Counted from the first letter of the stretch, positions 1 through 8,459 are shown. The stretch is 64,000 nt of DNA from DASQPR01 sp963836775 (GCA_963836775.1 CAWIKR010000002.1:2480001-2544000); one strand, 5' to 3'. The notes: generated by a model from the letters alone, not told the origin. Numbers and translations are program-made.

Positions 1-1
1 C

Positions 2-1714
2 GAGACCGTTGCGGTTTTCGTCCGCGGACCGGTCGGAGGTGGTGCGGAGCGGGTCTACGTCCGCTCCACACCAGACGGTGAGCCGCACTTCACCGAGGCG
101 GTGGTCGATCGGGTAGCCGACGGCGAAGTCTGGTGGCGGGCCGAGCTGACCGTGCGCAATCCGGTCACCAACTATCGCTTCGCGCTGGTCGGCACCCGCG
201 GCTACCGGTGGCTGACCAGTGTCGGCGTAGTCCGCCACGACGTCCCGGACGACACCGACTTCCGGCTGCTGGCCTACCCGGACACGCCGGCCTGGGCCAC
301 CGACGCGATCATCTACCAGATCTTCCCGGACCGCTTCGCCCGATCCGCGGCGGCGGCATCCCGGTCGCTGCCGGATTGGGCGATCCCGTGCGACTGGGAC
401 ACGCCGGTGATCGGCCGCGGTCCGGAGACGCCGTTCCAGTTCTACGGCGGCGACCTTGACGGCATCGTCGAGCACCTCGATCACATCCAGGACCTCGGCG
501 CCAACACCGTCTACCTGACGCCGATCTTCCCGGCCCGATCCAACCACCGATACAACGCTGCCAGCTTCGACGAGATCGACCCGTTGCTAGGCGGCACCGC
601 GGCGCTGGATCGGCTGTCCCGGACGGTGCACGACCGGGGGATGCGCTTGCTCGGCGACATCACCACGAACCACACCGGCGACACGCATGACTGGTTCACC
701 GGCATGGACCGCAAGGACCTCTACTACGTCGGCCCGGACGACTCCTACGAGTCCTGGTGGGGCGTTTCGACCCTGCCCAAGCTCGACTGGTCCTCGCCCG
801 AGCTGCGGGAACGGTTCTTCGACGGACCCGACTCGGTCACCGCGCGCTGGTTGCGCTTCTTCGACGGCTGGCGGGTCGACGTGGCCAACATGACCGGCCG
901 GCTCCGCGATCAGGATGACGCTCACGACGTGGCTCGGCTCATGGCTCAAGCGGTACGCGCGGCCCGCGCCGACGGGCTGCTGGTCGCAGAACATGCTCAC
1001 GACTCGACGCGCGACCTGGACCAAGGCGGCTGGCACGGCACCATGAACTACGGCGGCTTCCTGCGGCCGGTGTGGAGCTGGCTCGGTGGCAGCGTGCCGG
1101 ACACGTTCCTGGGCGTACCGGGTCCGATCCCGCGAATCACCGGCGCCGACTTCGTGGCGACCATGGACGGGTTCGCGTCGCGTACGTCGTGGCGGTCCCG
1201 GCAGGCCTCGTGGACCCTGCTCGGGTCGCACGACACGGCCCGGATCCGGACCGTCGCGGGCAGCGCGGAGATGGTCGAGCTCGGCGTCGGAATGCTCGCC
1301 ACCATGCCCGGCACGCCGATGGTGTTCGCCGGTGACGAGTGGGGGCTGCTCGGCGTCAACGGCGAGGACGCACGGCGGCCGATGCCGTGGGACCGACCGG
1401 ACACCTGGGACACCGCAACCCACGAGCGGTATCGCGCCCTGCTCACCGTGCGGGCCGCGCAACCCGCCCTGCGCCATGGTGGGCTGCGCTTCGCGTACGT
1501 CGGTGACGACGCGCTCGCCTACTGGCGGGAGACCGCCGAGGACCGGATCCTGGTCCTGGTCCGGCGCTGCGCCGGGGCTCCGGCGACGGTGGACCTCGGC
1601 GCGGCGGCTGCCGCCGACAATCTCTACGGCGGCGCGGCCCTGCCGCTGCGGGATGGCCACGGCACCCTGCCCGGTGACGGTCCGACCGTGCAGATCTGGG
1701 CGATACGCCGATGA
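2..1714 (+). CDS. GH13 maltogenic amylase / neopullulanase-like enzyme (5' end cut by window)
   Basis: Intracellular GH13 hydrolase expected to cleave maltodextrins or cyclodextrins. The frame is open from base 2, so the true start lies outside the window. The visible N-terminus resembles a CBM34-type beta domain, followed by the barrel entry DAIIYQIFPDRF. The four GH13 regions are present: GDITTNH, GWRVDVAN (nucleophile Asp, codon 878-880), VAEH (acid/base Glu, 989-991) and GSHD (third Asp, 1232-1234). There is no signal peptide in the visible part. It is followed after 88 bp by a LacI regulator, which suggests a maltodextrin cluster. Exact specificity (neopullulanase, cyclomaltodextrinase or alpha-glucosidase) cannot be read from sequence. 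Confidence 0.9.
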   Translation, partial: ETVAVFVRGPVGGGAERVYVRSTPDGEPHFTEAVVDRVADGEVWWRAELTVRNPVTNYRFALVGTRGYRWLTSVGVVRHDVPDDTDFRLLAYPDTPAWATDAIIYQIFPDRFARSAAAASRSLPDWAIPCDWDTPVIGRGPETPFQFYGGDLDGIVEHLDHIQDLGANTVYLTPIFPARSNHRYNAASFDEIDPLLGGTAALDRLSRTVHDRGMRLLGDITTNHTGDTHDWFTGMDRKDLYYVGPDDSYESWWGVSTLPKLDWSSPELRERFFDGPDSVTARWLRFFDGWRVDVANMTGRLRDQDDAHDVARLMAQAVRAARADGLLVAEHAHDSTRDLDQGGWHGTMNYGGFLRPVWSWLGGSVPDTFLGVPGPIPRITGADFVATMDGFASRTSWRSRQASWTLLGSHDTARIRTVAGSAEMVELGVGMLATMPGTPMVFAGDEWGLLGVNGEDARRPMPWDRPDTWDTATHERYRALLTVRAAQPALRHGGLRFAYVGDDALAYWRETAEDRILVLVRRCAGAPATVDLGAAAAADNLYGGAALPLRDGHGTLPGDGPTVQIWAIRR

Positions 1715-1802
1715 CCAGGGTGGCGAGGGCGGATCTAAGCTTGCCCTCACGCGCCGCGCCGCAGCGGGCGACAGCAGCGACGGCGGATGGGTTCGCACGG
1801 CG

Positions 1803-2855
1803 ATGACTCTGCAACGGGAAAGCTCCAACGGACGGGTGGACGGCAGCGGCGTCCGGCTCTCCGATATTGCCGCTCAGGCCGGCGTCAGCGAGGCCACGGT
1901 GAGCCGCGTGCTCAACGGCAAGCCCGGTGTCGCCGGCCCGACCCGGCAGGCGGTGCTGGCGGCGCTGGACATCATCGGTGTCGAGCGCCCGGTGCGGACC
2001 CGCCAGCGCAGCGCCGGCCTGATCGGTCTGATCACGCCGGAGCTGGACAATCCGATCTTCCCGGCATATGCCCAGGTGATCGAGCGCCTCCTGGCACTGC
2101 ACGGCTACACCCCGGTGCTGTGCACCCAGATGCCGGGCGGCGCGATCGAGGACGAGTTCACCACGATGCTGGTCGAGCGGGGTGTCGACGGCATCATCTT
2201 CGTTTCCGGGCTGCACGCCGACACCACCACGAGGCCGGACCGCTATCTCCGCCTGATCGAACGCGGGCTTCCCATCGTGCTGATCAACGGATTCATGGAC
2301 GCCGTGCCCGCGCCGTTCTTCTCAGTCGACGACCGCAGTGCCATGAGTCTCGCCGTCCGGCATCTGACCGCGCTCGGTCACACCCGGATCGGCTTGGCCG
2401 TGGGTCCGGCCCGGTTCTTCCCGGTGGTGCGCAAGCTGGAGGGCTTTCACGCGGCGATCGCCGCGGCCGGTGGTTCGGTGGACGGCACCGTCTCGCACTC
2501 GATCTTCTCGTTCGAGGGCGGCCAGGCCGCCGGCGATGCACTGATGACTCTGGGCTGCACCGCGATCATCTGCGGCAGCGACATGATGGCCCTCGGTGTG
2601 GTGCGCGCGGCCCGCGATCGGGGGCTGCGGGTGCCGCAGGACATCGCCGTGGTGGGCTTCGACGACTCTCCGCTGATCGCGTTCACCGACCCGCCGTTGA
2701 CCACCATCCGGCAGCCGGTGGCGGCGCTGGCCGCGGTCGCGGTGAATGCCCTGATCGAGACGATCAATGGGAGCCACCCGCCGGCCGGCGAGTTCATATT
2801 CCAGCCGGAACTCGTCGTGCGCGGCTCCACCGAGGCCTTGGCCACGCACGCCTGA
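1803..2855 (+). CDS. LacI-family transcriptional regulator (MalR-like)
   Basis: 350-residue LacI/GalR repressor. The N-terminal helix-turn-helix reads RLSDIAAQAGVSEATVSRVL with hinge-helix residues after it, followed by a periplasmic-binding-protein-like effector domain (RSAGLIGLITPEL; VVGFDDSP near the C-terminus). ATG 1803 was chosen because it leaves a normal short lead before the HTH; the frame stays open upstream into the amylase gene, but that part is a shadow. It lies between two GH13 genes and converges with the secreted amylase, whose upstream region carries CTTGCA repeats known as MalR/Reg1 operators in Streptomyces. A role in maltodextrin control is therefore inferred. Confidence 0.92.
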   Translation: MTLQRESSNGRVDGSGVRLSDIAAQAGVSEATVSRVLNGKPGVAGPTRQAVLAALDIIGVERPVRTRQRSAGLIGLITPELDNPIFPAYAQVIERLLALHGYTPVLCTQMPGGAIEDEFTTMLVERGVDGIIFVSGLHADTTTRPDRYLRLIERGLPIVLINGFMDAVPAPFFSVDDRSAMSLAVRHLTALGHTRIGLAVGPARFFPVVRKLEGFHAAIAAAGGSVDGTVSHSIFSFEGGQAAGDALMTLGCTAIICGSDMMALGVVRAARDRGLRVPQDIAVVGFDDSPLIAFTDPPLTTIRQPVAALAAVAVNALIETINGSHPPAGEFIFQPELVVRGSTEALATHA

Positions 2856-2887
2856 CGACCCGGTCTTGCGACGTGGCGGGCGCAGTC

Positions 2888-4333
2888 TTACGGGGCAGCG
2901 AGGATGGCCACCGCGGACTTCGGCGCCACCGTCACCTGCGCGACCCCGTTGCCGTCAACCGTGACCGGAGTGCCGACGCACGAGCCGGCACTCGGCTTTC
3001 CGCGTACCAGATCGCAGTAGGTTCCGGCCCGAAGGCCGGTGTGGAAGGCCTGCGTGGCGGGTGAGTCGCCGGCGTTGATCGCGACCCAGCCGAGCGCGCG
3101 ATCCGCCGGACCACGGCTGAACGCGATCGCGTTGGAGCCGTCATCCCACCAGTTGCTCACCGTCGGGTCGCCGTGCGTGGCGTTGTGGAAGGCGACCATG
3201 CCGGCCATCGTCCGGTGCTCGCACTCCCAGCCGTTGCCGCAGACCACCGGCGTGACGAAGCCCTTGGCATCGGACGGCGGCGACTGGTCGTAGTCGGTGA
3301 AGGTGAAGCCGCTGAACACCGCCGGGATGCCGTAGTTCCAGGCCAGCATGAACACGTTGGCGAGGTGGTAGGTGGCGCCGTCGGTGTAGTCGAGGGTCGA
3401 GTCATCGCGCTCGGTGTCGTGGTTGGTCACGAACACCACGGCCGAGTCGCTCGGCTCGTAGACCCCGCCGGTGCCATAGCCGTTCATCCCGGAGATACCG
3501 GTGGCGAACTGGCCGCGCAGGTTTCGCGCGTAGTTGAACTCGAGAACCGGGCCGAGCGACTCGTAGTCAGCCATCGGCGGCACGCCCGGCATCACCTCTT
3601 GCACCCAGAACGGCTGCTTGGTGAGCTTCGATTTGATCGCCGTGAGGTCGGCGACCGGGATGTGTTTGGCGGCGTCGATCCGGAAGCCGTCGACGCCCAG
3701 GGCGATCATGCTGTTCAGATAACCCGCGATGGTGTCGCGGACGTGGTCGGATTCGGTACGCAGATCGGAAAGCCCGAGCAGATTGCAGTTCTGCACCTGG
3801 GTCACGTCGTTGTAGTCGCTGATCTGCCCGTCCGAGGTCGGGCAGTCGACCGGGTATGCGTGAAAGTCGCCGGGCGTGTATCCGGCGTCCGGGAAGTGCC
3901 GGTCGGCCGTGTAGGTGGCGCCACCGTAGCCGGTGGTGCTGGACTGGCCGCCGGTCATGTGGTTGATGACGGCGTCGGCGTAGACCTTCACACCGGCCGC
4001 GTGGCAGGCGGTCACCATGGCCGCGAACTCGTCCTTGGTGCCGAACCGACTGTTCAGGTCATAGCCCACCGGCTGGTAGACGTCCCACCACGGGTGCTTG
4101 TCCACATCCAGCGAGTCCTCGGGCGGAGCGACCTGGACCGCGGCGTAGCCGTCCGGTCCCAGTCGGCCGGTGCACTCGGTGGCGACCGACGTCCACGGCC
4201 ACTCCCACAGGTTCGCGATGACGTCGTTGACGGCCTTCGGCGAACTGGACCGGCTGGAAGGTCCGCCGGTGCAGGCCGAGAGCGCCAGTGCGAACGCGAT
4301 CGCGACGACGCCGGAGACGAGTCGAATTCGCAC
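2888..4333 (-). CDS. Secreted alpha-amylase (GH13), lipoprotein
   Basis: 481-residue extracellular alpha-amylase for starch breakdown. A signal peptide ends in lipobox LSAC with the modified Cys at residue 21, so the enzyme is probably membrane-anchored. GH13 regions: DAVINHMTG (about 120-128), GFRIDAAKH with nucleophile Asp220, VQEV with acid/base Glu246, and FVTNHD with Asp306. Length and motifs match Streptomyces-type alpha-amylases without a starch-binding domain. It ends 33 bp from the convergent LacI gene. CTTGCA direct repeats lie 52 bp upstream of the ATG on the same strand. Confidence 0.93.
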   Translation of the reverse strand: MRIRLVSGVVAIAFALALSACTGGPSSRSSSPKAVNDVIANLWEWPWTSVATECTGRLGPDGYAAVQVAPPEDSLDVDKHPWWDVYQPVGYDLNSRFGTKDEFAAMVTACHAAGVKVYADAVINHMTGGQSSTTGYGGATYTADRHFPDAGYTPGDFHAYPVDCPTSDGQISDYNDVTQVQNCNLLGLSDLRTESDHVRDTIAGYLNSMIALGVDGFRIDAAKHIPVADLTAIKSKLTKQPFWVQEVMPGVPPMADYESLGPVLEFNYARNLRGQFATGISGMNGYGTGGVYEPSDSAVVFVTNHDTERDDSTLDYTDGATYHLANVFMLAWNYGIPAVFSGFTFTDYDQSPPSDAKGFVTPVVCGNGWECEHRTMAGMVAFHNATHGDPTVSNWWDDGSNAIAFSRGPADRALGWVAINAGDSPATQAFHTGLRAGTYCDLVRGKPSAGSCVGTPVTVDGNGVAQVTVAPKSAVAILAAP

Positions 4334-4384
4334 GGAGAGCAGACTGCGGTCCGGGCGCGGGTCTCGTCAAGACCGATTCAGAAA

Positions 4385-4407
4385 CTTTCTGCAAGATTCC
4401 TTGCAAG
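4385..4407 (-). promoter_or_regulatory. CTTGCA(A/G) direct-repeat operator upstream of the alpha-amylase
   Basis: On the minus strand the site reads CTTGCAAG (4407-4400), then GAAT, then CTTGCAG (4395-4389): two direct copies 12 bp apart. CTTGCAG repeats are the known maltose/starch operator bound by the LacI-family proteins MalR/Reg1 in Streptomyces. The rest of the 386-bp gap 4334-4719 holds no recognisable gene. Confidence 0.6.
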
Positions 4408-4719
4408 CGTGCGGCGCAGGCGGCCGTTGCGCTTCGCCGGCGAACGATTCCGTGTTTCGGGTGACAATCCGCCGTGGGTTTGGTCGGCCGATCCGCGACC
4501 GAGCGGCAGCGCATCATCACCGATGGTGTCGGCCACCGGCTCGCGAGACACCGTCCGGAAAGCGTCCTTCGTCGACTTGACCGGCGCAATTGCCGCCGCG
4601 CGTCGCAATCTGGGCGAGTTGCCGGATGCGAGTGGGTGCGCGGGGTCGCGTACCAAATGGGGATCTTGATCGAAGATCGCCCGATTGACAGCCGGTAATG
4701 GCTCTGGTTGGTTAACCGG

Positions 4720-5460
4720 GTGCGGCCTTCCCGAATGATTCTCACCGCGGTGACTCTCGTGTCGGTGGCCGGAGGTGGTTGGTTCGCGCTAGACCAGGGA
4801 TCGCACCGGCCGGACTGGTCCGCCAACGCGCTGACCGGCCTTGCCGATAGTTCCCTGATGATCGCGGCTCAGCCGCAGCCAGGCGCCGGTCAGGTCGGGC
4901 CGGCTGGTGCGCCGAGTCCCAGCGGGGCGCCCACGGCGACGCCGAAGGCGTCGAGTTCCGCGAAGAAGACCGCCACGCCATCGCCGACCAAGCCGACGGC
5001 GACCAAGACCAAGAAGCCGTCGCCACCGGCGGCGAGCGGCTCAGTGGTGGCGCAGTTGCTAGCTCAGATCAACCAGCTTCGCGCACAGAACGGCGTGGCA
5101 CCGCTGACGCTCAGCAACGGACTTATCGCCAGCGCCCACAAGCACAACCTGAAGATGATGGGTTCGTGCGGGATGCAACATCAGTGCCCCGGCGAAGCAT
5201 CACTGGGCGACCGGATCTCGGCCGAGGGTGTGCACTGGTCGGCCTGCGGCGAGAACATTGGCTGGAGCGGCCCGCACCCGAACACCAACGCGGCGCTGAT
5301 CAGCGCCGCCGAGGGCTTGACCACGTCGATGTATAACGAGAAGCCGCCGAACGACGGCCACCGCCGCAACCTGCTGAGCTCGAGCTTCCATCACATCGGG
5401 ATCGACGTGGTCCGCGACTCGTCCGGCAAGGTCTGGCTGACTCAGGACTTCAGCAACTAG
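4720..5460 (+). CDS. Secreted CAP/SCP-domain protein
   Basis: About 246 residues. An N-terminal hydrophobic segment (ILTAVTLVSVAGGGWFAL) acts as signal peptide or anchor. A long Pro/Ala/Thr/Lys-rich linker follows (about 55-110), then a C-terminal CAP domain with GENIGW, PPNDGHRRN and LLSSSFHHIGI, the usual bacterial SCP signature. In-frame starts are TTG 4708, GTG 4720 and ATG 4735; GTG 4720 keeps two Arg residues before the hydrophobic core and was preferred. The biochemical role of bacterial CAP proteins is generally unknown. The linker suggests the domain is displayed beyond the cell wall. It stands alone with no operon partner. Confidence 0.85.
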   Translation: MRPSRMILTAVTLVSVAGGGWFALDQGSHRPDWSANALTGLADSSLMIAAQPQPGAGQVGPAGAPSPSGAPTATPKASSSAKKTATPSPTKPTATKTKKPSPPAASGSVVAQLLAQINQLRAQNGVAPLTLSNGLIASAHKHNLKMMGSCGMQHQCPGEASLGDRISAEGVHWSACGENIGWSGPHPNTNAALISAAEGLTTSMYNEKPPNDGHRRNLLSSSFHHIGIDVVRDSSGKVWLTQDFSN

Positions 5461-5629
5461 AACGCCGTTCCCCGCCGTCGGTCGCCGGCGCCGGGCCAGC
5501 TCGCGGTGATTGTCGCCCGCGTCGGCGTCGAATCCCGCTCCCGACCGGCGGACGTGTGGTGTGGCATCAGCGTCCCCGGATGCGACCGGCTCAGCGTGAC
5601 CGACGCCCGAGCCATGCGAGGATGGCGGC

Positions 5630-6427
5630 ATGGCGGTGCGCCCCTATGTGGTGCTGAGCTGCGCGATGAGCCTGGACGGCTTTATCGATGACGCGAGTCC
5701 TCAGCGTCTGATCCTGTCCAATCCGGCCGATCTGGACCGGGTCGACGAGATGCGGGCGAGCGTAGACGCGATCTTGGTGGGGGCCGGCACCATTCGCCGT
5801 GACAATCCGCGGTTGCTGGTCCGCTCGGCGGAGCGACGCGCCGAGCGGATCGCGCTAGGGCGACCGGAATCGCCGATCAAGGTGACGCTGACCAGATCCG
5901 GCGACCTGAGTCCGGCGGCGGACTTCTTCGCGGCGGGCAGCGGAGAGAAGGTCGTCTACGCGCTCCGACCGCCGGCCGAGGAGATCAGCGCCGTGGCGAC
6001 CGTCGTGGTGCATCCGGACCTGGGCATCGCCGGCGTCTTCGACGATCTCGCCGGGCGCGGGATCAAGAGTGTGCTGGTGGAGGGCGGCAGCAGCGTCCTC
6101 ACCGAGTGCCTTGGCACCGCCGCGTTCGACGAGTTGCAGCTGGTGATCGCGCCGTTCTTCGTCGGCGACCGCCGAGCGCCACGGTTCGTCGGCGACGGTC
6201 CGTTCCGGTTCGATGCCATGCACCGCCTGACGCTGGTGGACAGCACGATGGTCGGCGATTGCGCCCTGCTGACGCTGACTCCGCCGGATCTCGACGCAGC
6301 ACCGGATCTCGGCTCAGCAGCGGATCTCGGCTCAGCACCGGATCTCGGCTCAGCACCGGATCTCGGCTCAGCACCGGATATCGACTCAGCACCGGATATC
6401 GACTCAGCACCGGGGGAGGATCGATGA
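5630..6427 (+). CDS. RibD C-terminal / DHFR-like reductase with repeat tail
   Basis: 265 residues. Residues 1-215 form a RibD C-terminal (dihydrofolate-reductase-fold) reductase: VVLSCAMSLDGFID, DAILVGAGTIRRDNPRL, and GIKSVLVEGGSSVLTE, the NADPH/substrate signature of pyrimidine reductases. Residues 219-260 are seven hexapeptide repeats (PDLGSA/PDIDSA) absent from the family. ATG 5630 has GAGGA about 7 nt upstream. The stop overlaps the ATG of a deaminase (ATGA), so the two are translationally coupled and together supply both RibD-type activities. Whether they act in riboflavin synthesis or a specialised pathway is not visible; no other rib genes are nearby. Confidence 0.88.
   Translation: MAVRPYVVLSCAMSLDGFIDDASPQRLILSNPADLDRVDEMRASVDAILVGAGTIRRDNPRLLVRSAERRAERIALGRPESPIKVTLTRSGDLSPAADFFAAGSGEKVVYALRPPAEEISAVATVVVHPDLGIAGVFDDLAGRGIKSVLVEGGSSVLTECLGTAAFDELQLVIAPFFVGDRRAPRFVGDGPFRFDAMHRLTLVDSTMVGDCALLTLTPPDLDAAPDLGSAADLGSAPDLGSAPDLGSAPDIDSAPDIDSAPGEDR
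6284..6409 (+). repeat. Seven-copy 18-bp in-frame tandem repeat
   Basis: Seven consecutive 18-bp units of the form CCGGATCTCGGCTCAGCA (first copy CTCGACGCA; two copies with ATCGAC) encode the acidic tail of the reductase. The last unit runs into GGGGGAGG, the ribosome-binding site of the next gene. Confidence 0.95.
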
Positions 6428-6873
6428 CCGAGCCGAACGGGGCGGATCTGACCTGGATGGCGGTGGCGATCGAATGGTCGCGACGCTGCCCGTTCGTGCC
6501 GGACCGGTTCAACGTCGGCGCCGTCGTCGTGGCCGACGGTCAGGAGCTTGAGCACGGCTACTCTCGCGACGTCGATCCGCACATGCACGCCGAAGAGTCG
6601 GCCCTGTCGCGGTTGTCCGGTGTCGACCTGACCGGCGCCACCATCTACACGTCGATGGAACCCTGCACGATCCGGGCGTCCCATCCGCGTACCTGCACGC
6701 AGCTCATTCTCGCCAGCGGCATCGCCCGAGTGGTCTACGCGATCCGGGAGCCGTCGTTTCTGGTCGAGTGCGATGGTGTCGAACAGCTCACGACCGCCGG
6801 CCTGACGGTCATCGAGACGCCCTCGCTCGCCGCCGAGGTGCGCGCGGTCAATACACACATTCCGTGGAGCTGA
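6424..6873 (+). CDS. Cytidine/deoxycytidylate deaminase-fold protein (RibD N-terminal-like)
   Basis: 149-residue zinc deaminase. The HAE motif is in HMHAEESALSRL (Zn ligand plus catalytic Glu) and the Cys ligands in EPCTIRASHPRTC. The two-Cys spacing resembles the RibD deaminase (PC...RTPPC) but with one extra residue and no TPP. ATG 6424 overlaps the previous stop and is preceded by GGGGGAGG inside the repeat tail. With the upstream reductase it forms a split RibD-like module in reversed order (reductase first). The substrate may be a riboflavin precursor or another pyrimidine. Confidence 0.82.
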   Translation: MTEPNGADLTWMAVAIEWSRRCPFVPDRFNVGAVVVADGQELEHGYSRDVDPHMHAEESALSRLSGVDLTGATIYTSMEPCTIRASHPRTCTQLILASGIARVVYAIREPSFLVECDGVEQLTTAGLTVIETPSLAAEVRAVNTHIPWS

Positions 6874-6961
6874 GCGCGCCGTCGTGCGGCTGCGGCCGCG
6901 ACCGTGGTCACTCCCGGTGATGACGCAGTACGCCCAGGTCAGTCCGATACGGCGTCTCGTT

Positions 6962-7043
6962 TGTCAATTGACAGCCATCGATATCGATATCACTTCGGGA
7001 ATGTCGGTGAAACGTCGTCCAAATGTCGGCTAAAAGTCGTGTC
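6962..7043. promoter_or_regulatory. Two 12-bp palindromes followed by four 11-bp phased direct repeats
   Basis: In the 300-bp AT-richer gap 6874-7173, TGTCAATTGACA (6962-6973) and GATATCGATATC (6980-6991) are perfect palindromes. Four 11-bp units then follow at 7000, 7011, 7022 and 7033 with consensus AANGTCGNNNN. Heptamer-plus-four-base spacing is the layout of SARP and PhoP sites in actinomycetes. The block lies 131-212 bp upstream of the GTG of the HTH/zinc-ribbon gene pair. Confidence 0.5.
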
Positions 7044-7173
7044 GCTTCGCGCTGATTCCATCGACGATCGTCAACGGTACTAACTTCTCGTGGTGTCGTA
7101 GTTACCCAGAATCACCGCTACGTTCTGCGAGACCTTGGCGCCCGGGGTCCCGAATAGAATCGGAGGATGTGAC

Positions 7174-7785
7174 GTGAGGTTTTCGCCGTATAGCGAGGAG
7201 ACTCGACGGCGGGCGGCTCAGGACGCGCTGGCGCGCAAGGCCAGCGGTCAGCGGTTCTTCTTGCGTGATGTCGCGGCTGAAATGGGCGTGCGGCCCGCGA
7301 CGATCCGGAATTGGGTAGCGGCGTTCATCGCCAACGACGAGGGACTTCCGGAGCCGCCGACAGCGGGCCGGCTCTCTCCGTTCCCGCTCCGCGGCATTCT
7401 CTGCTGCGGTTTGTGTGACCTGCCGATGGAGCCGGGCTTCGGCCGGGCCGGGGCGGAATATCACTGCCCGGCGCCGTGTCGACGGTCGGTGCCGCTGGAC
7501 GCGCAGGCGGTGCACTTCGAGGCGCTGCATGCGGTGCTGGCCTCGGCGCCGGACTTCGCCCGCGGCGGCACCACGCCGCCGGTGCACGCGATCGCCGGCG
7601 CGGTCTGCCGGATCACCGTCGGGGCGACGCCTGCGCAGCTGACGCTGCGGTGGCGCCCGGCCGGTTATGACCGAGACGCCGTCAACGAGGGCGGTTGGGA
7701 TGGCCGCGGCCAGCGTGATCAACCTGGCGGTCGGGTTGACGACTCCCGTCGTGGCGGCCACCGGAATTCCGGGTACGCGGCATGA
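7174..7785 (+). CDS. Small HTH / zinc-ribbon protein (first of a tandem pair)
   Basis: 203 residues of unassigned function. The N-terminus (about 1-50) looks like an IS3-OrfA-type helix-turn-helix: RDVAAEMGVRPATIRNWV. A zinc ribbon follows at about 70-105: LRGILCCGLCDLPM then YHCPAPC, the CxxC...C-x3-C pattern of the recombinase zinc ribbon in large serine integrases. No resolvase or DDE domain is present. The C-terminal 40 residues are low complexity. GTG 7174 has GGAGG 7 nt upstream; ATG 7167 would terminate at once. The stop overlaps the next ATG (ATGA). It is probably a DNA-binding protein; regulation or a domesticated mobile-element fragment are both possible. Confidence 0.75.
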   Translation: MRFSPYSEETRRRAAQDALARKASGQRFFLRDVAAEMGVRPATIRNWVAAFIANDEGLPEPPTAGRLSPFPLRGILCCGLCDLPMEPGFGRAGAEYHCPAPCRRSVPLDAQAVHFEALHAVLASAPDFARGGTTPPVHAIAGAVCRITVGATPAQLTLRWRPAGYDRDAVNEGGWDGRGQRDQPGGRVDDSRRGGHRNSGYAA

Positions 7786-8459
7786 CCTTCCAAGCGAAAT
7801 ACACTCCGGAACAACGCGTCGCGGCGGTCGAGCTGGTGGAGGAGATCGCGCTGGCGACCGGCAAGCGCCGCGGTGCGGTCGCGGCGGCGGCGACCCGTCT
7901 CGGGCTGCACCCGTCGATCGTCGCCTACTGGGTTTCGGTCGCCGACAAGCCGGTGCCGGCGAAACCAGCGGTGACCGACGAGCCGCCGGTCCGCGTACGT
8001 CGCGGGCTGGTCGGCCTGGTCTGGTGCGGACTGTGCCGGCGGCCGATGGTGCCGACCCAGACGCAGCTCGGTGCACCGGCGTTGGGTTGCCCGGATCGTT
8101 GCCAGCGCCGGACCGCTGTCGTCACCGCCGAGCTCGAGCGTGTCATCGGCGGCATGATCCTGGAGCGATTGTCGGTGGCCGGCCGTCCGGCGCTGAATCA
8201 GATGACGATCAAGTCCGCCGCCGAGCAGGCACCCCGGCTGCTCAACCGGATTGTGGTCGGCTCGCGGCCGGAGTCGGTGCGGGTGCAGTGGCGGCTGGCG
8301 CCGCTGCCGGTGGCGTCCTCCCGGGTCCCACGCTCCGGGGAAACCGCCACCGTGGCACCCGCTGACGCCCGTCTGCGACGGGAGGTGTACCCCGAGCGGG
8401 TGAACCGACCGCGGGCCCCGGGTCCGCGAGGGCCGTCGCGATCGGCCCGCGCCGCATGA
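7782..8459 (+). CDS. Small HTH / zinc-ribbon protein (second of a tandem pair)
   Basis: 225 residues, same architecture as its upstream neighbour but clearly diverged. The N-terminal HTH reads KYTPEQRVAAVELVEE ... LGLHPSIVAYWV. The zinc ribbon reads LVGLVWCGLCRRPM followed by GCPDRCQRR, then the helix VVTAELERVIGGMILERL, which matches the segment after the zinc ribbon in serine recombinases. The C-terminus is Arg/Pro rich. ATG overlaps the previous stop. Duplication followed by divergence is inferred from the shared domain order. No catalytic residues are visible. Confidence 0.75.
   Translation: MTFQAKYTPEQRVAAVELVEEIALATGKRRGAVAAAATRLGLHPSIVAYWVSVADKPVPAKPAVTDEPPVRVRRGLVGLVWCGLCRRPMVPTQTQLGAPALGCPDRCQRRTAVVTAELERVIGGMILERLSVAGRPALNQMTIKSAAEQAPRLLNRIVVGSRPESVRVQWRLAPLPVASSRVPRSGETATVAPADARLRREVYPERVNRPRAPGPRGPSRSARAA

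Noticed and set aside
1086..1802. N-terminal extension of the LacI protein into the GH13 gene
   Set aside because: The extra residues are Arg/Pro-rich frame shadow; ATG 1803 gives a normal LacI N-terminus.
587..1828. 413-codon minus-strand frame across the GH13 gene
   Set aside because: Antisense shadow without motifs.
6284..6409. Possible CRISPR array
   Set aside because: Units are contiguous 18-mers without spacers and lie in frame within a gene.
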